From Maledivibacter sp. (GTDB lineage Bacteria > Bacillota > Clostridia > Peptostreptococcales > Caminicellaceae), in contig JAOASB010000013.1 in NCBI GenBank assembly GCA_025210375.1, forward strand, positions 1-64,000: a DNA stretch of 64,000 bases. Reading direction: 5' to 3'. Every line of letters begins with the position of its first letter. Position 1 is the stretch's first letter. This document shows positions 16,006 through 25,379 of the stretch, piece after piece. The position numbers were made by a program, and so were the translations under genes. Under the pieces are notes generated by a model. The model saw nothing but the letters and a program-made list of their open reading frames with translations. It did no database searches and was not told the origin of the DNA.

Positions 16006-18312
16006 TTATATTTGATCAATGACTTTTGTTAAAAAAATATTTACTATCTCAGGATCAAACTGCCTACCTGCATTATTTTTTATTTCTGTCTTTGCTACTT
16101 CTACTGTAAGTGCTTTTCTATAAACCCTATCATTTACCATGGCATCATAAGCATCCGCTACCGAAATAATCCTAGATAATAGAGGAATATTATCTTTACT
16201 TAACCCTTGTGGATATCCTTTACCATCCCATCTTTCATGATGATACAATACATAATTTGCAATATGCGATAATTCAGGAACTGATTTCAGAATTTGATAT
16301 CCTGTATGACAGTGCTTTTTCATTTCCCTCCATTCTACTTCTGTAAGTTTATCTGGCTTCAATAAAATATCATCTCTTATTGATATTTTTCCTATATCAT
16401 GTAACATTGCTAATAATTGCAATTCATCTAACTTATCACTAGACAAATTCATATTTTCTCCAATTTTTCTACTTATAAACTCTAGCCTTTTTGCGTGTTC
16501 CTCAGTTTCGTGGCTTTTCTCTGACAGCGTTTTTTGCATTGTAACAATTATAGAATTTCTTAAACTTTTCCCTTCTAACAGCTTTTTTTGGTACATATAA
16601 TTTTCTGCTCGTTTTATTGTGTCAAATATTTGTTCACTATGCTTTTTCTTTGTTGCGTACCCAAGAGAAATACTTATTTCTGAAATCGCTGTATCTACAG
16701 CCTTACATTTTTGCTTTATTACTCTACACATACTACTTGCTATTTCATCTGATGAATTTATTAATAATATTAAGAATTCATCTCCTCCCCATCTAGCAGC
16801 TAAATCACCTTGCCTACACGATTCTACTATAATTCGACCAATCGACCTTAATAAATCATCTCCAATATCATGCCCAAAAACATCATTAATCATCTTTAAG
16901 CCATTTAAATCTCCCATAATAATAGAAATAGGCAAATTTTCTTGACTATCTATATTTTTGAGTACTTCTTCAAAATATCCACGGTTATATAATTCAGTCA
17001 TCGCATCATACTGGCTTAAATATATAATTTTCTCATCTTTTCTTACCTGTCCAGTCATATCCCATATAACCATAACTACCCCAGTAACTTCATTCTCCTT
17101 ATTAATAATAGGCGAAGAACAACTGTCAATATATTTTTCTTTAAAATCCTTAGTAATTAATATATTTGGTTCGCCCCAATTTATTATCTTTTTAGTTTCT
17201 AGAACTATATCCACAAAGTTATCAATCAGTTCTTTATTTTTTTTATCAACAATGTTAATAACTTCATTGGATTTTTTTCCAATAGCTTCATCCATTTTCC
17301 ATCCTGTAATTTGTTCTGCTGTTTTATTAATCATCCTTATTTTCCCTTGCTTATCAGTGACAATTACTCCATCAGCAATTGATAACAGCGTTACCTCCAT
17401 TTCTTCTTTTGCTTTACAAAGCTCATTTTGTACACTTTGCTTCATAATAGCTTGAGATACAACTATAGATAAAGCTTCTATCATGTTTATATCACTTTTT
17501 AGCCACTTTCTTTTGCCTCTTACTTGTCCGAAAAGTATAAAGCCTTTATAGTAATTATCTAAATAAAATGGAACTGCTAATACCGACTTGTAAGCATATT
17601 GAATAAATATGTTTCGTATACTTTCACAACCTATATCTGATACATTTACAAAATTCATATCTCCATATAATGTAAATCTTTTGTTAAGCCATTTTATCTC
17701 TTGTTCTTTAAGTTTATGGCTAAACTTTTTATGATTATTTCCTTCTTTCATCCATTTACTAATCTCTAATAAATTTTTCTGTAAATCGCAATATTGAACT
17801 ATGTAAACGCAATCTAAATCCATAGCTTTTCCTACTAGTTCTATGCATTTGTTTATAAAAATTTCACTATTTTTTTCTGTTCCAGCTAACTGAGATATTT
17901 TTCTTAGTAATTCTCTATAGTTTGTATCATTTTTATAATATATTTCTTTATCTCCTTTTGTTATTCTAGGATGAATTTCATTTATAGTTTCATCTTCTTT
18001 AGATTTTCTAACAAACATTAATATCCTATTATTTTTAGGAACTATTTTTATAATGTATTTTCTAAGTGTATCGTCTTTCGTATAATTAATTTCTCCAGCT
18101 ATCCCTTTACTATATAAAACGGATTTAACCCACAATCCAATTATTTCTTCAACACATTCGTTTGGAAAAAGCTCTTTCATATCTTTTCCTACCATATCCT
18201 TTAAATTACTTCTTCCATTTTGATCAATAATTTTAGAAACTTTATTAAGTTCATCGAATTCAATCATAGCATCATCTAAATAATCCATCACACTGTATAA
18301 CTCATTTGACAT
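16006..18312 (-). CDS. Sensor with PAS, GAF, GGDEF and HD-GYP domains (cyclic-di-GMP turnover)
   Basis: A 768-residue cytosolic signalling protein. An N-terminal PAS-like segment is followed by a GAF-like domain (about 130-290), a PAS domain (about 300-420, IADGVIVTDKQGKIRMINK), a GGDEF domain (about 430-590) and an HD-GYP domain (about 600-768). The GGDEF motif is intact and is preceded by RQGD five residues earlier, the inhibitory product-binding site of diguanylate cyclases. The HD-GYP domain keeps HDIGK, HHERWDGKGYPQGL and the ISVADAYDAM segment. Both synthesis and hydrolysis of cyclic-di-GMP are therefore possible. It lies directly downstream of a chemoreceptor gene but after that gene's terminator. 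Confidence 0.9.
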   Translation of the reverse strand: MSNELYSVMDYLDDAMIEFDELNKVSKIIDQNGRSNLKDMVGKDMKELFPNECVEEIIGLWVKSVLYSKGIAGEINYTKDDTLRKYIIKIVPKNNRILMFVRKSKEDETINEIHPRITKGDKEIYYKNDTNYRELLRKISQLAGTEKNSEIFINKCIELVGKAMDLDCVYIVQYCDLQKNLLEISKWMKEGNNHKKFSHKLKEQEIKWLNKRFTLYGDMNFVNVSDIGCESIRNIFIQYAYKSVLAVPFYLDNYYKGFILFGQVRGKRKWLKSDINMIEALSIVVSQAIMKQSVQNELCKAKEEMEVTLLSIADGVIVTDKQGKIRMINKTAEQITGWKMDEAIGKKSNEVINIVDKKNKELIDNFVDIVLETKKIINWGEPNILITKDFKEKYIDSCSSPIINKENEVTGVVMVIWDMTGQVRKDEKIIYLSQYDAMTELYNRGYFEEVLKNIDSQENLPISIIMGDLNGLKMINDVFGHDIGDDLLRSIGRIIVESCRQGDLAARWGGDEFLILLINSSDEIASSMCRVIKQKCKAVDTAISEISISLGYATKKKHSEQIFDTIKRAENYMYQKKLLEGKSLRNSIIVTMQKTLSEKSHETEEHAKRLEFISRKIGENMNLSSDKLDELQLLAMLHDIGKISIRDDILLKPDKLTEVEWREMKKHCHTGYQILKSVPELSHIANYVLYHHERWDGKGYPQGLSKDNIPLLSRIISVADAYDAMVNDRVYRKALTVEVAKTEIKNNAGRQFDPEIVNIFLTKVIDQI

Positions 18313-18334
18313 ACTATAACCCCCTTACATAGGT

Positions 18335-18390
18335 CAAAAACAAACTGCAGCTACCTTATTGAATTTAATTCAACTCATCTAGCTGCAACT
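18335..18390 (-). terminator. Terminator after the frameshifted chemoreceptor gene
   Basis: Arms TGCAGCTA and TAGCTGCA (18346-18353 and 18380-18387) pair perfectly, with a second inner stem, and minus-strand sequence ends in TTTGTTTTT. It separates the receptor gene from the cyclic-di-GMP gene. Confidence 0.75.
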
Positions 18391-18412
18391 TGCCAACGCA
18401 TCTTTACAAATA

Positions 18413-20405
18413 CTATATTATGAATTTTTCAATAGTTTTTTTCATTTTATCAGCGATTAAAGCTAACTTTTCACTGGCTCTTGCCATCTCTTCCATTGAT
18501 GCAGTTTGTTCTTCAACAGATGCATTAACTTGTTCCGTTGATGCTGCTGACTCTTCAGATACCGCTGATATACTTTCAATGGCTGTAAATGTTTTAGTTT
18601 TGCTATCATTAATAAATTCTAGTGCTTTCTCAAGCTTATTAAACTGCTTTACTAAATCTTTCATTGAATCTCGAATAATATCATAGGAATCTACTGTTTC
18701 ATCTAAATAAATATTTACACTTCCTACAATTTCACCAGCTTTATCCATATTCTCATTCGCTGCTATAATCTTGTTCGTCATAGCTCCAAGAATACCTGAT
18801 ATACTGCCCGTTGCATTTTCCGTTTCTTCTGCTAGCTTTCTAATTTCTTCTGCTACAACTGCAAAACCTTTCCCAGCTTCTCCCGCTCTTGCTGCTTCAA
18901 TAGATGCATTTAGCGCTAATAAATTCGTTTGACTGGCTATATTGGAAATTATATTTAAAATATCCACAATTGATTTTGACTGCTCTTCTAATTCCTGTGT
19001 ATTGTTTTTTACTTGTCCTGCAATATCTAAATTCAAACCAAATTCTTTTTTTAGTTTTGCTAGAGTGTCTTTACCTTTTAGCGTAAGATCTTCGACTTCT
19101 TGAGCACTTGTATTAACCTCTACAGCTGCATTTTGCGATTCGGTGATTAATGCTCCTAATTGAGAAAGTTCTCTAACCGCACTCTCAGCTTCTTGAGCTT
19201 GTGATGTGGCTCCAATAGCTATTCCTTCTATTGCCTTTGCTACCTCTTCTGCACTTGATACGTTATCATTTATGGTATTAGAAAGTTGTTTAGATGAGTC
19301 TAACAACTCATCAGAAGATCTGTGTATATCTATAATAATTTTTTTCGTACTCTTTGCAATTGTATTAAAAGCCCTTGCTAAATCTCCAATTTCATCTTGG
19401 TATTTCATAATTTTATCAGACACCTTAGTTGTAAAATCCAATTCAGACAGTGTTATAGCATGTTTAGTTGCAATGTTTATTGGCTTTACAAATATATTCC
19501 CTATACAGTAAGTAACAATAACCGCAATAATTATTGCACCAACAATCATGAATATTAAATTATTTCTAAGACTAAAAACATCTGCCAGTAATTCTTTTTC
19601 TGGGGCTCTCACAGCTAAACTCCAACCCGTATCTCCAATTGGATGATATCCACAATAATATGTTTCACCTTGATATTTGTATTCTTTTGTTGCTGATTTT
19701 CCTTGTATCATATCCTCGATTACCTTAGCTAACTGCGTTAACTCCTTATTCTCTTTAGCAAGCTGAATGATATTTTCTTGTCTTTCAACTACTGCCATAT
19801 CTTTATGAGCAATTGTAGTTCCTTTGTCATCAACTATAAAAATACCACCCGTTGATTTCGATTTTATATCCGTAATTGCATTACTTAAATAATCAGCTTT
19901 AACAAAAGCAACAATAGCACCTTCAATGCCATTTCCACTTATTGGAGCTGAAACAAAAAACTCAAGTCCCTCAGTAACATCACTATATAACAACTCACTA
20001 AAATATAAAATTTCCTTTCATAGCTTCTTTGAAATATTCTCTTTCACTAACATTAGCTTTTTTCTCGTTAGTAAAATGTGCGTTCCCATTTTTATCAACA
20101 ATAAACATATCTGCAAATATATCATTTCTTTCAACTTCATATTGCATAGTTTCTTTCTGTTGAGTCCAATCCCAAGATTTAATTGCATTTCTATTGGCAA
20201 TACTATCTATAATTATCTCAGCCTTAATAAGTTCGGATTCTATATATGCACTATAAGCTTTTGATACTTCTATTAATTCCTCATCCACTGATTCTTGCAG
20301 TGCTTTAATAGATGATGTGGATGCCATTATTCCAAGACTACCACTAATTACAATAATAAGAATTGAAAAATATGCTACTAATTTAAATTTAATACTTTTA
20401 AACAT
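18413..20405 (-). pseudogene. Methyl-accepting chemotaxis protein split by one frameshift
   Basis: Two adjoining frames make one receptor of about 663 residues. The 5' frame (from 20405) has a signal anchor (LVAYFSILIIVISGSLGIM) and the start of a Cache sensing domain, ending at [14 protein letters not shown] and a stop. The other frame continues as [20 protein letters not shown] through the rest of the Cache domain, a second membrane segment, a HAMP domain and a full signalling domain with [18 protein letters not shown]. One extra base in the TTTTATATTTT stretch near 20000-20010 explains the break. It could be a real inactivating mutation, a slippage site or an assembly error. The rest of the frame is undamaged, so the break is recent or artefactual. 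Confidence 0.8.
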
Positions 20406-20525
20406 TCTTGTCCTCCTATACCGTATAAGTTTGTTCGCTTGCTGTACTTCTATTGATTAAATTCCAATCCTCTAAATAAAACCTCAATTGAAGTTTTAAA
20501 GCTTTCTATAATGTACTAAAATGCT

Positions 20526-20996
20526 TTAGATCTTTTCACTTATTTGTAAATCTATCTGGTCAACATTCTGCACACTCTTTAATTCAATAATCCTAGATAA
20601 GTTAATTATAAAGATTAACTTATCATCTTTTTTACCAATTCCTGAAATAAAATCTTCGTTAAGTTCTACTATGATCTGTGATGATTTTTCTATTTCTTCT
20701 TCTTTCAATTTTAATATTCCACATGCTTTATCTACTAAAAATCCAATTTGTTTCTTATCTCTAGAAACAACTATTAGCCTTTCATCTTTTGTTATTTTAT
20801 TATTAAAATTAAAAAGTTCTTTTATATTGATAACTGGTGTTATCTGACCTCTAAAATTAGTTACTCCTACAATATGAAGAGGTGCATTAGGGATTTGATC
20901 AATTTTTTGATATGGTGCAATTTCTCTTATTTCCATGACATCAATACCATATACTTCATTGTTAATTTTAAATAATACGAATTGTTTTTCTAACAT
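20526..20996 (-). CDS. cheW: CheW-like chemotaxis coupling protein
   Basis: A 156-residue protein that is all CheW domain. It opens QFVLFKINNEVYGIDVMEIR, then IPNAPLHIVGVTNFRGQITP and INIKELF, and ends IFIINLSRII. CheW links chemoreceptors to the CheA kinase. No cheA is in the window, so it must work with host CheA or act as a decoy. It lies between two receptor genes, about 50 bases after the intact one, and is probably cotranscribed with it. Confidence 0.9.
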   Translation of the reverse strand: MLEKQFVLFKINNEVYGIDVMEIREIAPYQKIDQIPNAPLHIVGVTNFRGQITPVINIKELFNFNNKITKDERLIVVSRDKKQIGFLVDKACGILKLKEEEIEKSSQIIVELNEDFISGIGKKDDKLIFIINLSRIIELKSVQNVDQIDLQISEKI

Positions 20997-21048
20997 AATA
21001 ACCTCATTTCTATTATTTAAACTTGCTTATCTCTTTTTTTATCTCAAT

Positions 21049-23148
21049 TTATATCATAAATTTAGAAATAGTTTGTTGTAATTCCAAAGCTAACTCTGCT
21101 AAATGGCTACTAGCATTAGCCATTTCTTGAATAGAAGCTGATTGTTCCAGTATCGATGCTGATGCTTCTTCCGAACTAGCTGCATTTTCCTCAGCCATTG
21201 CAGAAAGAGACTGTACAACATCAAGAATATTAGATTTTTTATTATCCATCTCTTTTACAGAAGTATTCATTTTCTCAATAGCACCTTCTGTTGAACTAAC
21301 TGCTACTGATATTTCATTGTACTTTTCTTCTGTTTCTTCCATACTCTCAATTTGTTTCTCAACTATTATTCTAACTTCTTCCATCTTTTCTACAGCTCCA
21401 GAAGAATTTATAAGCAATTCATTTACTATACTATCAATTTCTGTTGTAGATGAAGTAGATTGTTCTGCTAACTTTCTTATTTCATCTGCTACAACTGCAA
21501 ATCCTTTACCTGCTTCTCCTGCTCTTGCTGCTTCAATAGCAGCATTTAGTGCTAATAAGTTTGTTTGCTCAGCAATAGATGATATAACACCACTAGCCTT
21601 TCCTATTTTATCAGAACTATTACTTGTTTCCTCAATAATTGCAAAAATTTCACTAGCTGCTTGTCCACTTGCTCTTGTTTTATTGGTTAAATCTTTAATG
21701 ACTTCTAACCCTTCATCTATTAAGCTATAAACGTTGTTAGATGAGTTATCTACATCATTCATATAAATTTGATTTTGATTAATCAATTCTCCAAGATCAG
21801 TAATTTTAGAAGCCCCAGTTTCCGTATCTTGAGCTTGATCCATTGCGCCCTTTGCTAATTCATCAATAGTTCTTGATACTTCTTCTGAGCTACTAGCTAA
21901 TTGCTGAGAACTTGCAGTTAACTCTTCTGAAGATGCAGAAACATGACTCGCTACGTCTTGAACTTGTTTAATTAATTTAATAAAATTATTTTGCATTGTA
22001 GCTAACGACCTAGCAATATCTCCTGTTTCATCTTTACGTTCTAACAATTTAATTGCTCCATGACCCTCTTCGAAAGTTAAATTGTATTTTGCTAACCGCT
22101 TTATTACATCAGATAAAAGATGTATTGTCTTAACTATATATCTGCTATTCCAATACATAAAGAACACGATTACAGCTGTTCCTATTACTGCTAATATAAT
22201 CGTTATTACAAGCAACTTCTTTGCTTCAGCCATCATTTCATCATATGGAACAATAGCACTATATGACCATTTCAAATCAGAACCTTCAAAATTAATTGGT
22301 GCATACACTTTTTGCACATTCTCGCCCATTGATTCTGACCACGAAAAATTGATAAATGATTCACCTTTATTTATTCTATCTAGTATTTGTTGACCTTTAT
22401 CACCATTAAATTCTCCCCCAATTTTATTGAGTCTATCTTCTTTTGGATGAGCAAGAACTATACCTTTGTCATTAATTAACCTACCGAATCCATTATCAAA
22501 GAACTTTACCTCATTGCTAATATCTCTCAAAGTCTCAAGAGAAATATCAAATCCAGCAATTCCACTAAACTTCCCATTTTTAAGTATAGGCTGACTCAAT
22601 GTGATACACATTACCTCTTTACCTTTAATATTCCATACAACAGGATCAGAAATGTATACTTTTCCAGTTTTTTTTGGAATATCATAATATGAATTTCCTT
22701 CAATATTTTTACAATAATTTATTATAAAATTATCTTCATCTCGAGTAATAAGTGGTACAAACCTGCCACCTGAATTACTACCTTGTTTCCCAATATTAAC
22801 TAAATCCTTACCATCAAAAGCATTAGGATCAAATATTGCCCAAGCATCTATATAATTCTTATTACTGATAAGTTTCTTTTCCAAATAGTCAATTACACTT
22901 TCTCGATCGTCATTACCATTTGATATCATCAATTCTATTGACTCACCTAATCCAATAGTATTGTCTAAAGCATCATTCAACACTGCCTCCATGTCGTTAG
23001 CTTTATTTTGGGTATAGAGTTCTATTTCTCGAATAGCCGATTCTCTGCTAAAAGACCAATTTAAAAACAATAAATATCCAATGATACTTACCATTATTAA
23101 AATAATAATTCCTAAGTTTAAATATACTAGTCTAGTTTTTAATTTCAT
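21049..23148 (-). CDS. Methyl-accepting chemotaxis protein with dCache sensing domain
   Basis: A 699-residue membrane chemoreceptor. The first membrane helix is at about 8-30 ([20 protein letters not shown]). The extracellular part of about 270 residues has dCache features ([42 protein letters not shown]). A second helix follows near 310-330, then a HAMP domain, then a long cytoplasmic hairpin with [20 protein letters not shown] at the tip. The ligand is unknown. AGGGGGACAAGCA precedes the ATG. The 18-bp motif at 23234-23251, shared with the araC-like gene's upstream region, suggests regulation by that protein. Confidence 0.93.
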   Translation of the reverse strand: MKLKTRLVYLNLGIIILIMVSIIGYLLFLNWSFSRESAIREIELYTQNKANDMEAVLNDALDNTIGLGESIELMISNGNDDRESVIDYLEKKLISNKNYIDAWAIFDPNAFDGKDLVNIGKQGSNSGGRFVPLITRDEDNFIINYCKNIEGNSYYDIPKKTGKVYISDPVVWNIKGKEVMCITLSQPILKNGKFSGIAGFDISLETLRDISNEVKFFDNGFGRLINDKGIVLAHPKEDRLNKIGGEFNGDKGQQILDRINKGESFINFSWSESMGENVQKVYAPINFEGSDLKWSYSAIVPYDEMMAEAKKLLVITIILAVIGTAVIVFFMYWNSRYIVKTIHLLSDVIKRLAKYNLTFEEGHGAIKLLERKDETGDIARSLATMQNNFIKLIKQVQDVASHVSASSEELTASSQQLASSSEEVSRTIDELAKGAMDQAQDTETGASKITDLGELINQNQIYMNDVDNSSNNVYSLIDEGLEVIKDLTNKTRASGQAASEIFAIIEETSNSSDKIGKASGVISSIAEQTNLLALNAAIEAARAGEAGKGFAVVADEIRKLAEQSTSSTTEIDSIVNELLINSSGAVEKMEEVRIIVEKQIESMEETEEKYNEISVAVSSTEGAIEKMNTSVKEMDNKKSNILDVVQSLSAMAEENAASSEEASASILEQSASIQEMANASSHLAELALELQQTISKFMI

Positions 23149-23233
23149 TGCTTGTCCCCCTAGTTTTAATTATTAAAAATATCATACAAATTTACATAAT
23201 ATTATTCAGAATATCAGCAAGATATTTTCACAG

Positions 23234-23251
23234 CCACGACAATTGTTAGGT
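23234..23251 (-). promoter_or_regulatory. Shared 18-bp motif upstream of the chemoreceptor gene
   Basis: The plus strand reads CCACGACAATTGTTAGGT. A near copy (16 of 18 positions) lies at 24394-24411 upstream of the AraC-family gene. Both are 85-110 bases before their gene and in the same orientation, as expected for a regulator site upstream of the promoter. Confidence 0.5.
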
Positions 23252-23405
23252 TCATGATTTTTTGAACAAATAGCATAATATTATACATTTTTAAAATAGA
23301 ATTTTAATTTAAAAGGTACAAAAGTAATATTTACCAAACGTTTAGTTATCATCTTGTTCATTTAAGCCAAACTAAGTTATAAACCAAAAAACTAGAAAAC
23401 AATTT

Positions 23406-24299
23406 CTATTCTTCTAGCTTTTTAAAGTTTTCACAAAATCTTATTATATATTTTAAAGGTATTTCAATATAAGCTTCTTTTGTACACTGTCCCTCATATT
23501 GCTTCCGAAAATCAGATGGATTGCACTGATAAAATTTTCTAATATACTTTCTTAAATACTTGGGATCAGAAAATCCACATTGATTAGATATATCTATCAA
23601 TCTATTGTTAGTTGTCAAAATTATTCTAGCAGCTTTCTCAGTCATCAGTGTATACTTTAACCAGCTAAATCCATAACCGAATCGCTCAAGAATATCAATT
23701 CTAAAATAAGCATAACTCACTCCTAAGTGCTTTGATAAATCCTTTAAACTCAAATCTGATAATTCACTATTTTCCAAAAAAACCTTTCTATACAGCATTT
23801 TGTTTCTTGCAATAATATATTCACTAAATCTTTTATGTCTCTCCCCAGATGAAATATAGTCAAAATGATAACATAATAATCTTACTATCTCCTTTGCTTT
23901 TTCTTTTGTATTACAATTACATGGTTCTTTTCCATATTCATGTACTAAATCTTTTAACTTAAATTGAAGTTCATGATATATTTCTTTATTTCTATTTCTG
24001 TATTGAACTGAATTGCATAATATGATCGATTCTTTAAAACTACAACAAGCTTCAATACAAAATTTTTTATCAAAAGATACAACAACAACTAAATTATCTT
24101 CTGTTATTGCTGTAAGTTTATGTACTTCTCCCTGATTTAAAACTAATATATCTCCTGATTTCATTATGTTATCTTTAGCCCAAACTCTCAATTTTATTTC
24201 GCCTGCTACTACCATCACAATAGTCATATCATCATGCCAATGATAAAATTGTTCTTTAACAACTCTAACACACGCATGTACGTCTCTACTCTTTCTCAT
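23406..24299 (-). CDS. AraC-family transcription regulator with cupin sensor
   Basis: A 297-residue regulator. The N-terminal cupin-like part (FYHWHDDMTIVMVVAGEI, SGDILVLNQGEVHKL) is the ligand-sensing barrel. The C-terminal 100 residues hold two helix-turn-helix motifs (LSLKDLSKHLGVSYAYFR, and LIDISNQCGFSDPKYLRKYI with RKFYQCNPSDFRK), the AraC signature. It lies upstream of the receptor and cheW genes on the same strand, with 257 bases between. Its own upstream region carries the same 18-bp motif as the receptor gene, suggesting it controls itself and the receptor. The inducer is unknown. Confidence 0.88.
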   Translation of the reverse strand: MRKSRDVHACVRVVKEQFYHWHDDMTIVMVVAGEIKLRVWAKDNIMKSGDILVLNQGEVHKLTAITEDNLVVVVSFDKKFCIEACCSFKESIILCNSVQYRNRNKEIYHELQFKLKDLVHEYGKEPCNCNTKEKAKEIVRLLCYHFDYISSGERHKRFSEYIIARNKMLYRKVFLENSELSDLSLKDLSKHLGVSYAYFRIDILERFGYGFSWLKYTLMTEKAARIILTTNNRLIDISNQCGFSDPKYLRKYIRKFYQCNPSDFRKQYEGQCTKEAYIEIPLKYIIRFCENFKKLEE

Positions 24300-24393
24300 T
24301 TATCACATTCCCTCCTTTCCTTCATTCTACCTCGTATCAAAAAGTTAACCTACTAACTGTGAACTTTATTTTATATAGGAAAATATTTATGTA

Positions 24394-24411
24394 CCACGAC
24401 GATTGTTATGT
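24394..24411 (-). promoter_or_regulatory. Shared 18-bp motif upstream of the AraC-family gene
   Basis: The plus strand reads CCACGACGATTGTTATGT, a near copy of the site at 23234-23251. On the minus strand it is followed by AT-rich sequence with a TATAAAAT that could serve as a -10 element. It is probably an autoregulatory site. Confidence 0.5.
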
Positions 24412-24445
24412 ATATAAATCGCATAAAACATTTCATCTTTTAGCT

Positions 24446-24490
24446 AAAAATAAAAAACAACTATTCTTCTAAAATTCTAGACAGTTGTTT
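24446..24490 (-). terminator. Second terminator downstream of the metallopeptidase gene
   Basis: Arms AACAACT and AGTTGTT (24456-24462 and 24483-24489), with further inner pairing, are followed on the minus strand by TTTTTTA. It lies past the stronger terminator at 24512-24540 and guards the AraC gene region from read-through. Confidence 0.55.
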
Positions 24491-24511
24491 ATTAAATTTT
24501 ATTTTTGACAT

Positions 24512-24540
24512 AAAAAAACTAAGACCTGTTAAGGTCTTAG
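24512..24540 (-). terminator. Rho-independent terminator of the restriction-modification operon
   Basis: On the minus strand CTAAGACC and GGTCTTAG pair perfectly around a short loop and run into seven T. It is about 110 bases after the metallopeptidase stop and ends the hsd operon. Confidence 0.85.
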
Positions 24541-24651
24541 AGTCTATTTCTTCTCTATATACAATTTTTTTACTGAAATTCTATACCTTGGCATTATATT
24601 AGAAGTAAATACTGTGCTAGTGTCAGAATAAACTTTACGATAACTTGGTTC

Positions 24652-25377
24652 TTACTTCACACGCATGATAACTTCGTAATCAAGTTTATTTTTCCGTTTT
24701 TTCCAATCTGGCATGTACAGGCTTAGAAGATTATAAAACTCCTTACTATGATTTGGGTGTATAAAATGAATGAGTTCATGTAATAATACATATTCTATGC
24801 ATATTGAGGGTGCTTGATAAAGATAAAAATTGACAGTAATCTTACTCTTTTCTGGCAAGCAACTTCCCCACATGGTCTTCATTTTTCTTATAGAAATACT
24901 CGGTTTTTCGTAGTCATATTTCTTTATAATAGAATATAATTTATCCACTTTTTTATTTATTTTTTCAATTAAAGCATCTCTAATAAACTTATCAAATTGC
25001 TCTTTGATAATATGTTGTTTATCAAGATTTAGCGTTTCGATATATATTTTATCATTATCGTAATATACTTTTTTTTGAGCTGCCTTTTTTATAACTACAA
25101 TGGTATCAATACCAAAAAATTTTACTGACATACCACTTTTTAAATCAAAGATATTCTCAACTCCAGCAGTTTTCTGATATTCCTTTAGCTTTTCATTAAT
25201 CCATTTACTCTTTTGATTTAAAAACGATACTATCCACTTGTCAGATACATTTAAAGGCACAGAAATTGACACCTTTCCATCAGGAAAAACCTTTAATCTC
25301 ACATTCTTAACATTTTTGTGATAAACACTCACATTTATTTTGACATTTTCGCTAAGCACAATGCTAATACTATCCAT
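24652..25377 (-). CDS. YgjP/DUF45-like zinc metallopeptidase linked to type I R-M
   Basis: A 241-residue protein of the YgjP (DUF45) family. The zinc-binding motif is HELIHFIHPNHSKEFYNLL, with HExxH and a third histidine downstream, as in SprT/WLM-type peptidases. The N-terminal half is a beta-rich domain (VRLKVFPDGKVSISVPLNVS). In many bacteria genes of this family directly follow hsdR, as here with a two-base gap. Its substrate is unknown; trimming or controlling the restriction complex is a common guess. It is the last gene of the hsd operon. Confidence 0.85.
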   Translation of the reverse strand: MDSISIVLSENVKINVSVYHKNVKNVRLKVFPDGKVSISVPLNVSDKWIVSFLNQKSKWINEKLKEYQKTAGVENIFDLKSGMSVKFFGIDTIVVIKKAAQKKVYYDNDKIYIETLNLDKQHIIKEQFDKFIRDALIEKINKKVDKLYSIIKKYDYEKPSISIRKMKTMWGSCLPEKSKITVNFYLYQAPSICIEYVLLHELIHFIHPNHSKEFYNLLSLYMPDWKKRKNKLDYEVIMRVK

Positions 25378-25379
25378 AA

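Noticed and set aside
23149-23405. Cyclic-di-GMP riboswitch upstream of chemoreceptor genes
   Set aside because: None of the gaps at 18313-18412, 20406-20525, 23149-23405 or 24300-24651 shows the conserved GEMM core.
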